Source: an uncultured Prevotella sp. (GTDB lineage Bacteria; Bacteroidota; Bacteroidia; Bacteroidales; Bacteroidaceae). Taken from it: a stretch of 10,017 nucleotides of DNA. Where the stretch lies: the NCBI GenBank assembly GCA_900772835.1, contig CAAGSA010000117.1, positions 1-10,017 on the forward strand, read 5' to 3'. The stretch's first letter is position 1. The number at the start of each line of letters is the position of its first letter. Position numbers and translations under genes: made by a program. Under the pieces are notes generated by a model. It saw only the letters and a program-made list of their open reading frames with translations, made no database searches and was not told the DNA's origin. Below are positions 1 through 6,950 of the stretch, piece by piece.

Positions 1-69
1 AATGCGAGACCTCGAAAAAAGATTGATTTCTTAACACCTACAGAAGTGGTTTTAGGATATTCCTATTAA
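1..69 (+). CDS. IS30-family transposase, C-terminal fragment cut by window edge
   Basis: The first 22 codons of the window, open from base 1 to a TAA at 67-69, encode a peptide containing RPRKKIDFLTPTE and ending VVLGYSY. The pattern N-x-RPRK-x-[ILV]-x-F-x-TP-x-E is the characteristic tail of IS30-family DDE transposases, just after the catalytic glutamate region. The family transposase is about 300-350 residues, so the DDE catalytic core would lie to the left, outside the window. Family assignment rests on this short tail only. Whether the full gene is intact cannot be seen. It reads toward the tRNA-Arg on the same strand. Confidence 0.72.
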   Translation, partial: NARPRKKIDFLTPTEVVLGYSY

Positions 70-115
70 CTTTGCACTTGCTTCTGGAATCCGCCAATTG
101 TTCTTGAAAAGTTAA
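66..115. mobile_element. Probable right end of the IS30-family element
   Basis: Directly after the transposase stop comes TTTGCACTTG followed by CTTCTGGAATCCGCC, where the terminal inverted repeat of an IS30 element is expected (within tens of bases of the stop). A short inverted repeat, TTAACTTT (66-73) with AAAGTTAA (108-115), encloses it. The left terminal repeat is outside the window, so the exact boundary and any target-site duplication cannot be set. The placement is inferred from position. Confidence 0.4.
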
Positions 116-181
116 AATATATGTAATATAAGACTTATTTATAGTAATTGTGCAAACAAATATAAAAAAGACGCTGCGATA

Positions 182-213
182 TTTGGCGGTTTGGGAATAA
201 AGTCATACCTTTG
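182..213 (+). promoter_or_regulatory. Bacteroidetes-type promoter of tRNA-Arg
   Basis: TTTG at 182-185 (the -33 element), a 20-base spacer, and TACCTTTG at 206-213 (the -7 element, consensus TAnnTTTG) match the primary sigma (SigABfr-type) promoter. Transcription would start about 8 bases later, a few bases before the mature tRNA 5' end at 232. Confidence 0.75.
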
Positions 214-231
214 CACTCGCAATTAAGGAAT

Positions 232-305
232 GGCTCCTTAGCTCAACTGAATAGAGCATCTGACTACGGATCAGAAGGTTGCAGGTTTGAATCCTGCAGG
301 AGTCA
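232..305 (+). tRNA. tRNA-Arg (anticodon ACG)
   Basis: A 74-base cloverleaf can be folded by eye. The acceptor stem GGCTCCT (232-238) pairs with AGGAGTC (298-304), with one G-U wobble at the second pair. The D-stem is GCTC/GAGC (241-244/254-257). The anticodon stem TCTGA/TCAGA (259-263/271-275) holds loop CTACGGA with anticodon ACG at 266-268, expected to be deaminated to ICG and read CGN arginine codons. The variable loop is AGGTT, the T-stem GCAGG/CCTGC (281-285/293-297), and the discriminator base A305. CCA is not encoded. Two normally near-invariant positions differ: D-loop base 19 is A (250) rather than G, and T-loop base 56 is T (288) rather than C. Together they would restore the 19-56 tertiary pair. 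Confidence 0.95.
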
Positions 306-325
306 CTTAATAATTAGAATCGACA

Positions 326-361
326 AGAGGTGTTTACGAAAGTAGATATCTCTTTTTTTTT
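326..361 (+). terminator. Intrinsic terminator of tRNA-Arg
   Basis: A 12-pair stem (326-337 with 342-353) closes on a GAAA tetraloop (338-341) and is followed by nine T residues (353-361). Three of the pairs are G-U wobbles, so the hairpin is good only in the plus-strand transcript; in the other direction these become A-C mismatches. It lies 20 bases after the tRNA. Confidence 0.88.
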
Positions 362-391
362 GTTTCTTTTTGCTACATTGTCGTAAAAAAA

Positions 392-423
392 GGGTCAGCG
401 GATTTTTGGGTCAGCGGATTTTT
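392..423. repeat. Perfect tandem duplication of a 16-base unit
   Basis: GGGTCAGCGGATTTTT occurs twice head-to-tail (392-407 and 408-423) with no mismatch, in the gene-free stretch between the tRNA terminator and the terminator of the antiporter gene. The rest of 362-559 holds no gene I can support. There is an isolated -7-like box TACCTTTA at 460-467, with no -33 element and no plausible gene after it. Confidence 0.85.
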
Positions 424-550
424 CCGGTTGGTGGCAATGGATAATTATGAATAAAGTTGTACCTTTAGTATAATAGATATACAGTCGAGGGAAAATCAGT
501 TGTCTTTTGATGCGTATGTGGGGGATGCGTATAGTACTTGTGTGGGATTA

Positions 551-605
551 CCAATAAAAATACTCCAGTAATCCATGGGAATTGCCGAATGGAGTACTGG
601 AGTAT
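551..605 (-). terminator. Intrinsic terminator of the AspT/YidE-type transporter gene
   Basis: Bases 560-576 pair with 589-605 (17 positions, one A-G mismatch, outer arm ATACTCCAGTA/TACTGGAGTAT) around a 12-base loop. On the minus strand the stem is followed by TTTTTATTGG, a U-rich tail. It begins 38 bases after the transporter's stop codon, in the right orientation to end that transcript. Confidence 0.85.
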
Positions 606-643
606 GTGAGGTGGGGAAAACATTGTTTCTTTGCCGTTGTTCC

Positions 644-2305
644 CTATACCATGAACATGATTATCACTTGGGCTATGATTACGCGGACGAACATGCCAAG
701 AGGATACACCGAGGTGTAGGCAACGGAGGCACGGTCGCCCTTGATGGTCTCGTTGGCGTAGGTCAGCGCCATAGGGTTTGCCATAGCGCCGCAGAGCAGA
801 CCGCAGATTGTGCCGAAGTCAAACTTCTTGGTCTTCAGGGCTATCGCGCCGATGATGAGTAGGGGGAGGACGGTGAGCACCAGTCCGATGCCTACCCACA
901 TCAGACCTTCGGGACGTATCACCGTGGCGAGGAAATCCTTGCCGGCAACGAGTCCGAGACAGGCGAGATAGAGCGACAGTCCGAATTTGCGCAGCATGAG
1001 CGATGCCGAGCGTGTGGTGTAGCTGATGAAGTGGGCGCGCGGTCCGAGCGCTCCGATGATGATTCCCATAATGATGGGTCCGCCGGCGATGCCGAGCTTC
1101 ACGGGTGAGCTCATGCCGGGGATGGAGATGGGAATCATGCCGACGGCCAGACCCAGCAGCAGTCCGAAGAAGATGGCGCTGAGGTTCGGCTCGTTCAGGT
1201 CTTGCACGGCGTTGCCGAGGAATGCCTCTGCCTGATTGATGTTCTCGTGCGTGCCCACCACGGTCACGCGGTCGCCGTATTGCAGATGGAGAGAGTCGGT
1301 GGCGAGCAGCTTGATGTCGCCGCGCATCACCCGGCTCACGTTCACTCCGTATACGTGGCGCATGTGCAGCGAGCCGAGTGTCTTGCCGTTCAGCTTTGTG
1401 CGCGTCATTACTATCACGCGGCTCTCCACGGTGGAGTCGATGGCGTTCCAGTCGATGTGGGCGCGGTTCCAGTTCTTTTCCACGCGTCTGCCGAAGAGAA
1501 TCTCCATAGCCGACACTTCGTCGCGCTTTGTCACCACGAGCACGTTGTCGCCCGATTGCATTTCGGTGGATGCTATTGGTACTATCACGTTGCCGTTGCG
1601 CCATATACGCGAGATGATGAAATGGTTGTTGGTCATCTTCGACACCTGTGCCAGTGTTTTTCCGGCTATGGCGGGGTTCACCACTACGAACTGTCCCACG
1701 AATGTCTGGTCGTCGTCGTCGCTGCCGTGTGGCTGCAGGTCATCGGGCTTGACGATGAATTTGCGCAGCAGAATCATGGCGAATATCACTCCCACCACGC
1801 CCAGCGGATATGTTACGGCGCATCCCAGGGCGGCACCGCTGCTTGAGAGATGGGCGTTGGCAAGGGCTTGCTGGGCTGCACCCAGGGCTGGCGTGTTGGT
1901 AGTGGCCCCACACAGGATGCCCACCATATCGGGCACGCTGATGGGGAGCACGAGGCTGAGCGTCAGCGCCATCAATGTGCCGAGGGCTATGAGCGCCATA
2001 CTCCATGCGTTGAGCGACACTCCCTCGTGGCGCATCATTCCGATGAAGTTTGGGCCTACGCTTAGCCCCAGTGTGTATACGAAGAGCGAGAGGCCGAGAG
2101 TCTCGGCGAAGTTGAGCATCTGCTGGTCGGCAGAGAAATGCAGGCTTCCGGTCACGATGCCTATGAAGAACACGAATGCCACACCGAGCGATATGCCCTT
2201 GATGTGCATCTTGCCGAGGGCGAGTCCGGTTGACACGATGAGCGACAGTACGACTATGGTCTGCACGGCAGAGTGTATCGTGAAGAGGCTTTCAATCCAT
2301 TCCAT
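644..2305 (-). CDS. AspT/YidE/YbjL-family transporter (aspartate-alanine exchanger family)
   Basis: The 553-residue integral membrane protein has the duplicated architecture of the AAEx family (TC 2.A.81). Each half is a hydrophobic permease domain (about residues 12-182 and 373-553). They are separated by a cytoplasmic insert with two TrkA-C/RCK_C-like domains (about 200-272 and 288-366). The duplication is visible as matching signatures: GILCGATTNTPAL (129-141) with YPLG (166-169), and GLLCGAMANPMAL (502-514) with YPLG (534-537). An acidic run DDDD (196-199) sits at the start of the insert. The length matches the family (about 550). Characterised members exchange aspartate for alanine or export other carboxylates; many, including E. 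coli YidE and YbjL, have no proven substrate, so none is claimed here. The start is the ATG at 2303-2305, about 50 bases downstream of a -7 box; there is no Shine-Dalgarno sequence. It is a single gene with its own terminator. Confidence 0.9.
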   Translation of the reverse strand: MEWIESLFTIHSAVQTIVVLSLIVSTGLALGKMHIKGISLGVAFVFFIGIVTGSLHFSADQQMLNFAETLGLSLFVYTLGLSVGPNFIGMMRHEGVSLNAWSMALIALGTLMALTLSLVLPISVPDMVGILCGATTNTPALGAAQQALANAHLSSSGAALGCAVTYPLGVVGVIFAMILLRKFIVKPDDLQPHGSDDDDQTFVGQFVVVNPAIAGKTLAQVSKMTNNHFIISRIWRNGNVIVPIASTEMQSGDNVLVVTKRDEVSAMEILFGRRVEKNWNRAHIDWNAIDSTVESRVIVMTRTKLNGKTLGSLHMRHVYGVNVSRVMRGDIKLLATDSLHLQYGDRVTVVGTHENINQAEAFLGNAVQDLNEPNLSAIFFGLLLGLAVGMIPISIPGMSSPVKLGIAGGPIIMGIIIGALGPRAHFISYTTRSASLMLRKFGLSLYLACLGLVAGKDFLATVIRPEGLMWVGIGLVLTVLPLLIIGAIALKTKKFDFGTICGLLCGAMANPMALTYANETIKGDRASVAYTSVYPLGMFVRVIIAQVIIMFMV

Positions 2306-2357
2306 ATTTGTCTTTTTTCTGAAATATTTTGTTATGCCGTAGAAATCAATTTGGCTG

Positions 2358-2365
2358 CAAAGGTA
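2358..2365 (-). promoter_or_regulatory. -7 promoter box upstream of the transporter gene
   Basis: CAAAGGTA on the plus strand, that is TACCTTTG on the minus strand, lies 53 bases upstream of the transporter ATG and is identical to the box before the tRNA and the sigma gene. No clear TTTG -33 element is seen at 19-20 bases, so this rests on the -7 box and its position. Confidence 0.6.
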
Positions 2366-2424
2366 ATGTAAAAATCCGAAATGCTTGTCGTTTTACATTT
2401 CTTTTCTTCTCCTTGTATAGCTTG

Positions 2425-2466
2425 CTGCCCCTCTGATGAATCCCGGGCGATTCTTCAGAGGGGCAG
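2425..2466 (-). terminator. Strong hairpin after tex, no U-tract
   Basis: CTGCCCCTCTGA (2425-2436) pairs perfectly with TCAGAGGGGCAG (2455-2466). After one T-T mismatch the stem continues as GAATC/GATTC around a CCGGGC loop, giving 18 positions in all. It starts 22 bases after the tex stop and lies before the transporter promoter, so it probably ends the tex transcript. Neither strand has a U-run after it, so it is not a textbook intrinsic terminator. Confidence 0.65.
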
Positions 2467-2487
2467 TTGCATAGTGTGGTATGGGGT

Positions 2488-4620
2488 TTATATCCCCTTC
2501 ATCGACAGCGAGATACGGTTGCGCTTGCGGTCTACTTCTACCACTCTCACGCTGACGTGCTGGTGAAGTTTGACCACCTGTGTGGGGTCGCTCACGTAGC
2601 GGTCGGCAAGCTGCGAGATGTGTACCAGTCCGTCCTGGTGTACTCCCACGTCGACGAAGGCACCGAAGTTGGTGATGTTCGTCACGATGCCCGGCAGCAC
2701 CATTCCCTCCACGAGGTCGTTGACGGTGGTCACGTTCTTGTCGAACTCGAACTCCTCAATCTGCTCGCGTGGGTCGCGTCCCGGCTTTTCCAGTTCTTTC
2801 ATGATGTCGGTCAGTGTGGGGATGCCCACGTTGTCGGTCACGTATTTCCTTATGTCGATGGTGTTGCGCTTGCTGCTGTCGGCGATAAGCTCGCCCACGG
2901 TGCACCGGCAGTCCTTTGCCATCTGCTCCACGATTTTGTAGCTTTCGGGGTGTACGGCACTGTTGTCGAGCGGGTTCTTCGCTCCCGGTATGCGCAGGAA
3001 TCCGGCACACTGCTCGAATGCCGACGGTCCGAGGCGCGACACCTTCTTCAGCTGTGCGCGGCTCGTGAACGCGCCGTTCTCCCTGCGGTATTCCACGATG
3101 TTCCTTGCCAGTGTGGGACCCAGTCCGCTCACGTATGTCAGCAGGTGCTGGCTTGCCGTGTTCAGGTTCACTCCCACGGAGTTCACGCAGCTCTCCACCG
3201 TCTGGTCGAGGCTCTTCTTCAGCTTGCTTTGGTCCACGTCGTGCTGATACTGCCCCACGCCGATGCTCTTCGGGTCGATCTTCACCAGCTCGGCGAGCGG
3301 GTCCATCAGTCGCCTTCCTATCGACACGGCGCCGCGCACGGTTACGTCCTCGTCGGGGAATTCCTCGCGTGCTGTTTTCGATGCGGAGTATACCGATGCA
3401 CCGTCTTCGCTCACGACAAACTGTCTTACCTCGTGGTCGAAGTGGAGCGACTTTATGAATTCTGCCGTTTCGCGGCTTGCCGTACCGTTGCCGATGGCTA
3501 TCGCCTCGATGGCGAATTTCTCCACCATGCGCTCCATCTGCTGTGCTGCCAGCTGGCGTTTGTTCACGGGAGGGTGGGGGAAGACGGCCTCGTGGTGGAG
3601 CAGGTTGCCCTGGGCGTCGAGGCACACTATTTTGCATCCGGTGCGGAATCCGGGGTCAACGCCCATCACGCGCTTCTGTCCCAGCGGTGCGGAGAGCAGC
3701 AGTTGACGCAGGTTTTCGGTGAATACGTTTATTGCTTCCTCGTCGGCTTTCTCCTTGCTCAGATTGGCAAATTCCGTTTCTATGGCAGGCTTCAGCAGCC
3801 GTTTGTACGAGTCCTCCACGGCTTCGCGCACCAGAGTGGAGCATTTGCCGTAGCCGCGTACGTAGTTGCGTTTCAGCTTCTCCACGCAGTCTTCGCCGGC
3901 AGAGATGGATATGCGCAGGATGCCCTCGTTCTCGCCGCGGCGCATGGCGAGCAGACGGTGTGAGGAGCAGCGCTTCAGCGGTTCGGAAAAATCGAAATAG
4001 TCGGAGAACTTTGCCGCCTCCTCGCTGTCTGCCTTTGTCTTCACCACCTTTGATGATATCACAGCCTCGCGGCGGAATGCCGAGCGCACCTGCTGTCGGC
4101 TGCGTTCGTCCTCGCTCACGGTTTCTGCAATGATGTCCTGCGCCCCCTTTATGGCGGCAGCGGCATCCTTCACGCCCTCCTTCACGAAGCGCTTTGCCAC
4201 GCTCTCGATGTTCTGTTCCCTCTGCATCATGAGTATCATCGAGAGAGGCTCCAGCCCCAGTTCGCGTGCCACTTGCGCCTTGGTGCGTCGTTTGGGCTTG
4301 AAGGGCATGTAGATGTCTTCCAGTTCGTTGGCGTCCCAGCAGTTGTCGATGCGTCTTTGCAGTTCGTCGGTCATTTTTCCCTGCTCGGTGATTGTTTTCA
4401 CCACCGTTTCCTTCCTCTTTGCAATTTCCTTCAGCTTGTCGTTGGCGTCGCTTATGGCGGCAATCTGCACCTCGTCCATGTTTCCGGTGCGTTCCTTGCG
4501 GTAGCGGCTGATGAAGGGGATGGTGCATCCCTCGTCGAGCAGCTGCAGTGTGTTCTCCACTCCGCGTTCGCCCAGAGAGAGCTTCTTGGCAATAATGCCA
4601 GCGTATGTCTTGATGTCCAT
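2488..4620 (-). CDS. tex: Tex, S1 RNA-binding transcription accessory protein
   Basis: The 710-residue protein is full length for the Tex family. The domain order is standard: an N-terminal helical/HTH-like region (about 1-190, with IPFISRYRKERTG at 34-46), a YqgF RNase H-like fold (about 316-440, with GVDPGFRTG at 320-328 and GNGTASRET at 377-385), and the conserved IGVGQYQHDV (453-462). Helix-hairpin-helix repeats follow (about 485-545, with SGLGPTLARNIVEYR and the second hairpin SRLGPSAFEQCAGFLRI). A C-terminal S1 domain (about 635-707) contains GAFVDVGVHQDGLVHISQLAD. Family members bind nucleic acid and RNA polymerase complexes and resemble eukaryotic Spt6; catalytic activity of the YqgF domain is not established. 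The ATG at 4618-4620 fits the conserved MDIKTYAGIIAKKL beginning. It is monocistronic, between its own -7 box and a hairpin. Confidence 0.97.
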   Translation of the reverse strand: MDIKTYAGIIAKKLSLGERGVENTLQLLDEGCTIPFISRYRKERTGNMDEVQIAAISDANDKLKEIAKRKETVVKTITEQGKMTDELQRRIDNCWDANELEDIYMPFKPKRRTKAQVARELGLEPLSMILMMQREQNIESVAKRFVKEGVKDAAAAIKGAQDIIAETVSEDERSRQQVRSAFRREAVISSKVVKTKADSEEAAKFSDYFDFSEPLKRCSSHRLLAMRRGENEGILRISISAGEDCVEKLKRNYVRGYGKCSTLVREAVEDSYKRLLKPAIETEFANLSKEKADEEAINVFTENLRQLLLSAPLGQKRVMGVDPGFRTGCKIVCLDAQGNLLHHEAVFPHPPVNKRQLAAQQMERMVEKFAIEAIAIGNGTASRETAEFIKSLHFDHEVRQFVVSEDGASVYSASKTAREEFPDEDVTVRGAVSIGRRLMDPLAELVKIDPKSIGVGQYQHDVDQSKLKKSLDQTVESCVNSVGVNLNTASQHLLTYVSGLGPTLARNIVEYRRENGAFTSRAQLKKVSRLGPSAFEQCAGFLRIPGAKNPLDNSAVHPESYKIVEQMAKDCRCTVGELIADSSKRNTIDIRKYVTDNVGIPTLTDIMKELEKPGRDPREQIEEFEFDKNVTTVNDLVEGMVLPGIVTNITNFGAFVDVGVHQDGLVHISQLADRYVSDPTQVVKLHQHVSVRVVEVDRKRNRISLSMKGI

Positions 4621-4696
4621 ATTATATATATTATAGATTCTTGATTAATGTGCGTCCTGCTTGTCGGATATTAGTGCATTCGGCTTATTTCACATA

Positions 4697-4728
4697 CAAA
4701 GGTAATAATAAAAAATGGAATAGCCGAA
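4697..4728 (-). promoter_or_regulatory. Promoter of tex
   Basis: On the minus strand TACCTTTG (plus 4697-4704) lies 76 bases upstream of the tex ATG. A weak -33-like TTCG (plus 4725-4728) is 20 bases further up. The -7 box is exact; the -33 element differs by one base from TTTG. Confidence 0.6.
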
Positions 4729-4748
4729 GGCCCGGTGTCGGGAAGAAT

Positions 4749-4786
4749 AAAAAAACTGGCGGCTGTTCTTCGCGAACTGCCGCCAG
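4749..4786 (-). terminator. Intrinsic terminator of the histidine phosphatase gene
   Basis: CTGGCGGC (4756-4763) pairs with GCCGCCAG (4779-4786), then after one mismatch GTTC pairs with GAAC around a five-base loop. On the minus strand the stem is followed by seven T residues (plus-strand A run 4749-4755) and then ATT. It sits about 50 bases after the phosphatase stop. Confidence 0.92.
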
Positions 4787-4834
4787 CAAACATAATAAAA
4801 ACCAAAATAATGTGTGTGTGTTGATAAGGTCAAA

Positions 4835-6133
4835 TTAATTTCTGTATACTTGTTTCTTTAGAGTATCAAGTCTGTTGCGGTAATACTGCTTCACGTCGTT
4901 CCATTTGTAGTATGGCCACGTGTCGGTAGGCATAGCGATGTGCACCTCCTTCTCGTTGTGGAGGAACTTCACGATAACGTCGCCCACCTTGTTCTTGAGG
5001 AACACGATCTGCACGTTTGATGCCATTGGTGTGGCCTTGAAGTCAGACCAGTGCTTGTACACTTCCTCGGGTTTCCTCACGGCAACGTCGAAGTTTTCTA
5101 TCTGCAGAAGCGCGAGCAGCGGTATTACGTTTCCGTCGTGTCCGAATCTCAGGTCGGCTGCAATGCTGTTGTCGGCGATGGCCTTGTCGGCGCATTCCAG
5201 TATGTTCTCCACGAGCGTGTGTGCGTTTGCCATTACCAGACCTTTGCTCATCTCGGGGTTGGCGTTGCCGATATAGAAGCGGTAGTTCACGCACTGCCAG
5301 AGGTCGAATAGTTCCTGCGGCGTGAAGATGTCGTAGAACGACTCCTTCGTCTCGATGTCCTGCATGTCCACGGCAATCCAGTAGAACGCCCAGATGAGTT
5401 TTTCTGGGTTCACCTTGCAGCGTATGAAGTCCTTGTCGCTGAAGAGCGAGTTCACGAGACGTGTGGGCTTCACGTGCTCCGCCTCGAACTTGAGGTATTC
5501 CTCCACCCACGGGCCCTTTTCGCCGTTGGTGAACTTGTTCGATTCGTCGGTGTGGTAGTTGAGGTATGCCATATACCTGTCGTTCATCTCATATTTGATG
5601 TCGAGCTGCGGGCAGCATCCTTTCAGTCCGTCGCCGAAAGCCGCCATGCTCATTGCGCAGCGGTATACCACCGTCGAGCGTGCGTCAACGCGTTTCTTTC
5701 CCTTGAAGGCTTCGGGGAAGTTGCGTGCCATTCTCTCGGCTATGCCCTTGTGCTGTCTTGCTCCCAGGGGGGTGAGTTCACCGGCATGTCCTTCCGTCTC
5801 GGCAAACACCTTGCGCAGTCTTCCCAGCACATCCTTTCCGAGCGGAGTGATGCATCCTTCCTTTTCGGCATCTTCGAGTAGTCCGATAGTCATGTTGAAA
5901 TCACCGTCGCCAAGAAGATAGCGTGAGCCGTGTCGTGCGTAGTGGCTGATATAGAATGGTGTATATCCTTTTGGTGCAGGTGTCAGTTTGCCGGTCACTT
6001 CGGGGTAGGCGAGATAAACGCCTCCAGCTTTGTTCAGGTCGGCACTGATTTCCTCGAACGATGTCTGTGCCGTCGCTCCGCTTGCGAGCAGGGCAAGAGA
6101 GGCAGAAAGTGCAATATGCTTAAATGAAATCAT
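4835..6133 (-). CDS. Secreted histidine acid phosphatase (branch 2, phytase/MINPP-like)
   Basis: The 432-residue protein begins with a Sec signal peptide (MISFKHIALSASLALLASGATAQ; cleavage probably near residues 22-23), so it should be periplasmic or otherwise exported. HYARHGSRY holds the branch-2 histidine phosphatase motif RHG (67-69), whose histidine is phosphorylated during catalysis. GHDGNV (331-336) supplies the C-terminal HD (332-333), the usual proton-donor pair of acid phosphatases and phytases; MINPP enzymes typically have HAE there. PLGARQH (122-128) and DARSTVVYRCAMSM (150-163) match other conserved family segments. Substrates in the family include inositol polyphosphates, sugar phosphates and other phosphomonoesters; the sequence does not say which. 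The start is the ATG at 6131-6133, supported by the signal peptide. No -7 box is seen upstream; the susD remnant ends 133 bases upstream on the same strand. Confidence 0.88.
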   Translation of the reverse strand: MISFKHIALSASLALLASGATAQTSFEEISADLNKAGGVYLAYPEVTGKLTPAPKGYTPFYISHYARHGSRYLLGDGDFNMTIGLLEDAEKEGCITPLGKDVLGRLRKVFAETEGHAGELTPLGARQHKGIAERMARNFPEAFKGKKRVDARSTVVYRCAMSMAAFGDGLKGCCPQLDIKYEMNDRYMAYLNYHTDESNKFTNGEKGPWVEEYLKFEAEHVKPTRLVNSLFSDKDFIRCKVNPEKLIWAFYWIAVDMQDIETKESFYDIFTPQELFDLWQCVNYRFYIGNANPEMSKGLVMANAHTLVENILECADKAIADNSIAADLRFGHDGNVIPLLALLQIENFDVAVRKPEEVYKHWSDFKATPMASNVQIVFLKNKVGDVIVKFLHNEKEVHIAMPTDTWPYYKWNDVKQYYRNRLDTLKKQVYRN

Positions 6134-6188
6134 GACTTGTTGTTTAATGTCTTTTTATGAGATGATGTTTCTTTTCTCTTTTTTATAA

Positions 6189-6239
6189 CCGGATTGTGTG
6201 GCATTTCCGTGCGTGTGTGCGGTAGTCCGCACAATCCGG
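6189..6239 (-). terminator. Inverted repeat between the susD remnant and the phosphatase gene
   Basis: CCGGATTGTGTGG (6189-6201) and CCGCACAATCCGG (6227-6239) form a 13-base stem with one imperfect pair around a 25-base loop. It lies 27 bases after the SusD stop codon, so it plausibly ends the susD transcript. No U-run follows on the minus strand (the following bases are TTATAAAAAA), so a role as a structured leader of the phosphatase mRNA is also possible. Confidence 0.5.
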
Positions 6240-6266
6240 CTTGTGTTCAGTTGTTATTTATATAAG

Positions 6267-6950
6267 TTACTTCTTTTTGTCCGTGTAACCGTCGTTCTGC
6301 TTCAGGTTCGGCATATTGGAGAACTCAGTGGCAGGGATGGGGAATACTTTCAGGTAGTCGTCCACGTCGGCTCCGTCGCGCACTCCGTTCTTCCAGTCCC
6401 AGTTGCGTCCGGATGTGAACTTGCCGAAGCGGATGAGGTCGGTGCGGCGTACAAGTTCCGATGCAAACTCGCGCTGGCGTTCATCGAGGATGAAGTCGAG
6501 GTCGAGCTGCTCGACAGTGATGTCGCCCGATACGTCAGAGCGCACACCCTCCTTGGCGTATTTGCCCGACATGTAGGCACGCTCGCGAATCTCGTTCACG
6601 TAGCCAAGGGCTTCCTCTTTAGTGCCCTGTGCTCCTCTCAGTATAGCCTCGGCAGCTATGAGATAAGCATCGGCTGTACGGAACAGCGGGAAGTCTATTG
6701 AGGAGTAGGCGTCGCCCTGTGCAGGTATAGAGTTGTCCTGGTTCACGTTGCGCCATTTGATATATCCGTAGCCGCAGGTGAAGGTGCTTGTCATGTTGTC
6801 CTTGTCGTCCCAAGTTTCCTTTTTCTGGTTTGGCAGAGCTGTCATGAACTGTGCACGCTTGTCCTTCTTCTGGTTGCCCCAAGTGTCGTTAGTGTCGAAA
6901 GTCACGTCGTCGGCATCGAATGCATTCACGAGAGTAGTCTTGGAGCGCAC
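6267..6950 (-). pseudogene. SusD/RagB-like outer-membrane lipoprotein, C-terminal half (frameshifted)
   Basis: This frame encodes the C-terminal half of a SusD/RagB family glycan-binding lipoprotein. It contains the family's DFPLFRTADAYLIAAEAILRG segment (a TPR-like helix pair), the hallmark ILDERQREFASELVRRTDLIRFG, and the terminal FPIPATEFSNMPNLKQNDGY. In an intact protein these pack against the outer face of a SusC-type TonB-dependent receptor. The apparent start (GTG at 6948-6950) is only an internal valine codon: the frame runs on upstream to the 5-base duplication at 6967-6976, where it should join the segment ending at 6926. After removing one copy of that repeat the protein reads GVGS-RGWGNVRSK without interruption. 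The stop codon at 6267-6269 gives a normal family C-terminus. Confidence 0.9.

Noticed and set aside
232..305. tRNA-Arg as attachment site of an integrated element in this window
   Set aside because: I found no second copy of the tRNA 3' end and no integrase gene in the window.
575..862. Small plus-strand open frame overlapping the transporter terminator and 3' end
   Set aside because: It begins inside the terminator hairpin and runs antisense to conserved transporter codons.
1236..2342. 368-codon open frame on the plus strand opposite the transporter gene
   Set aside because: It is a shadow of the AspT/YidE-type coding sequence, with no promoter or family motif, and the true strand has both domains and paired signatures.
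2467..3963. Long open frame (498 codons) on the plus strand opposite tex
   Set aside because: It is antisense to a fully conserved Tex protein. The translation is rich in V, H, L and R, as expected from the complement of a GC-rich coding region, with no recognisable domain.
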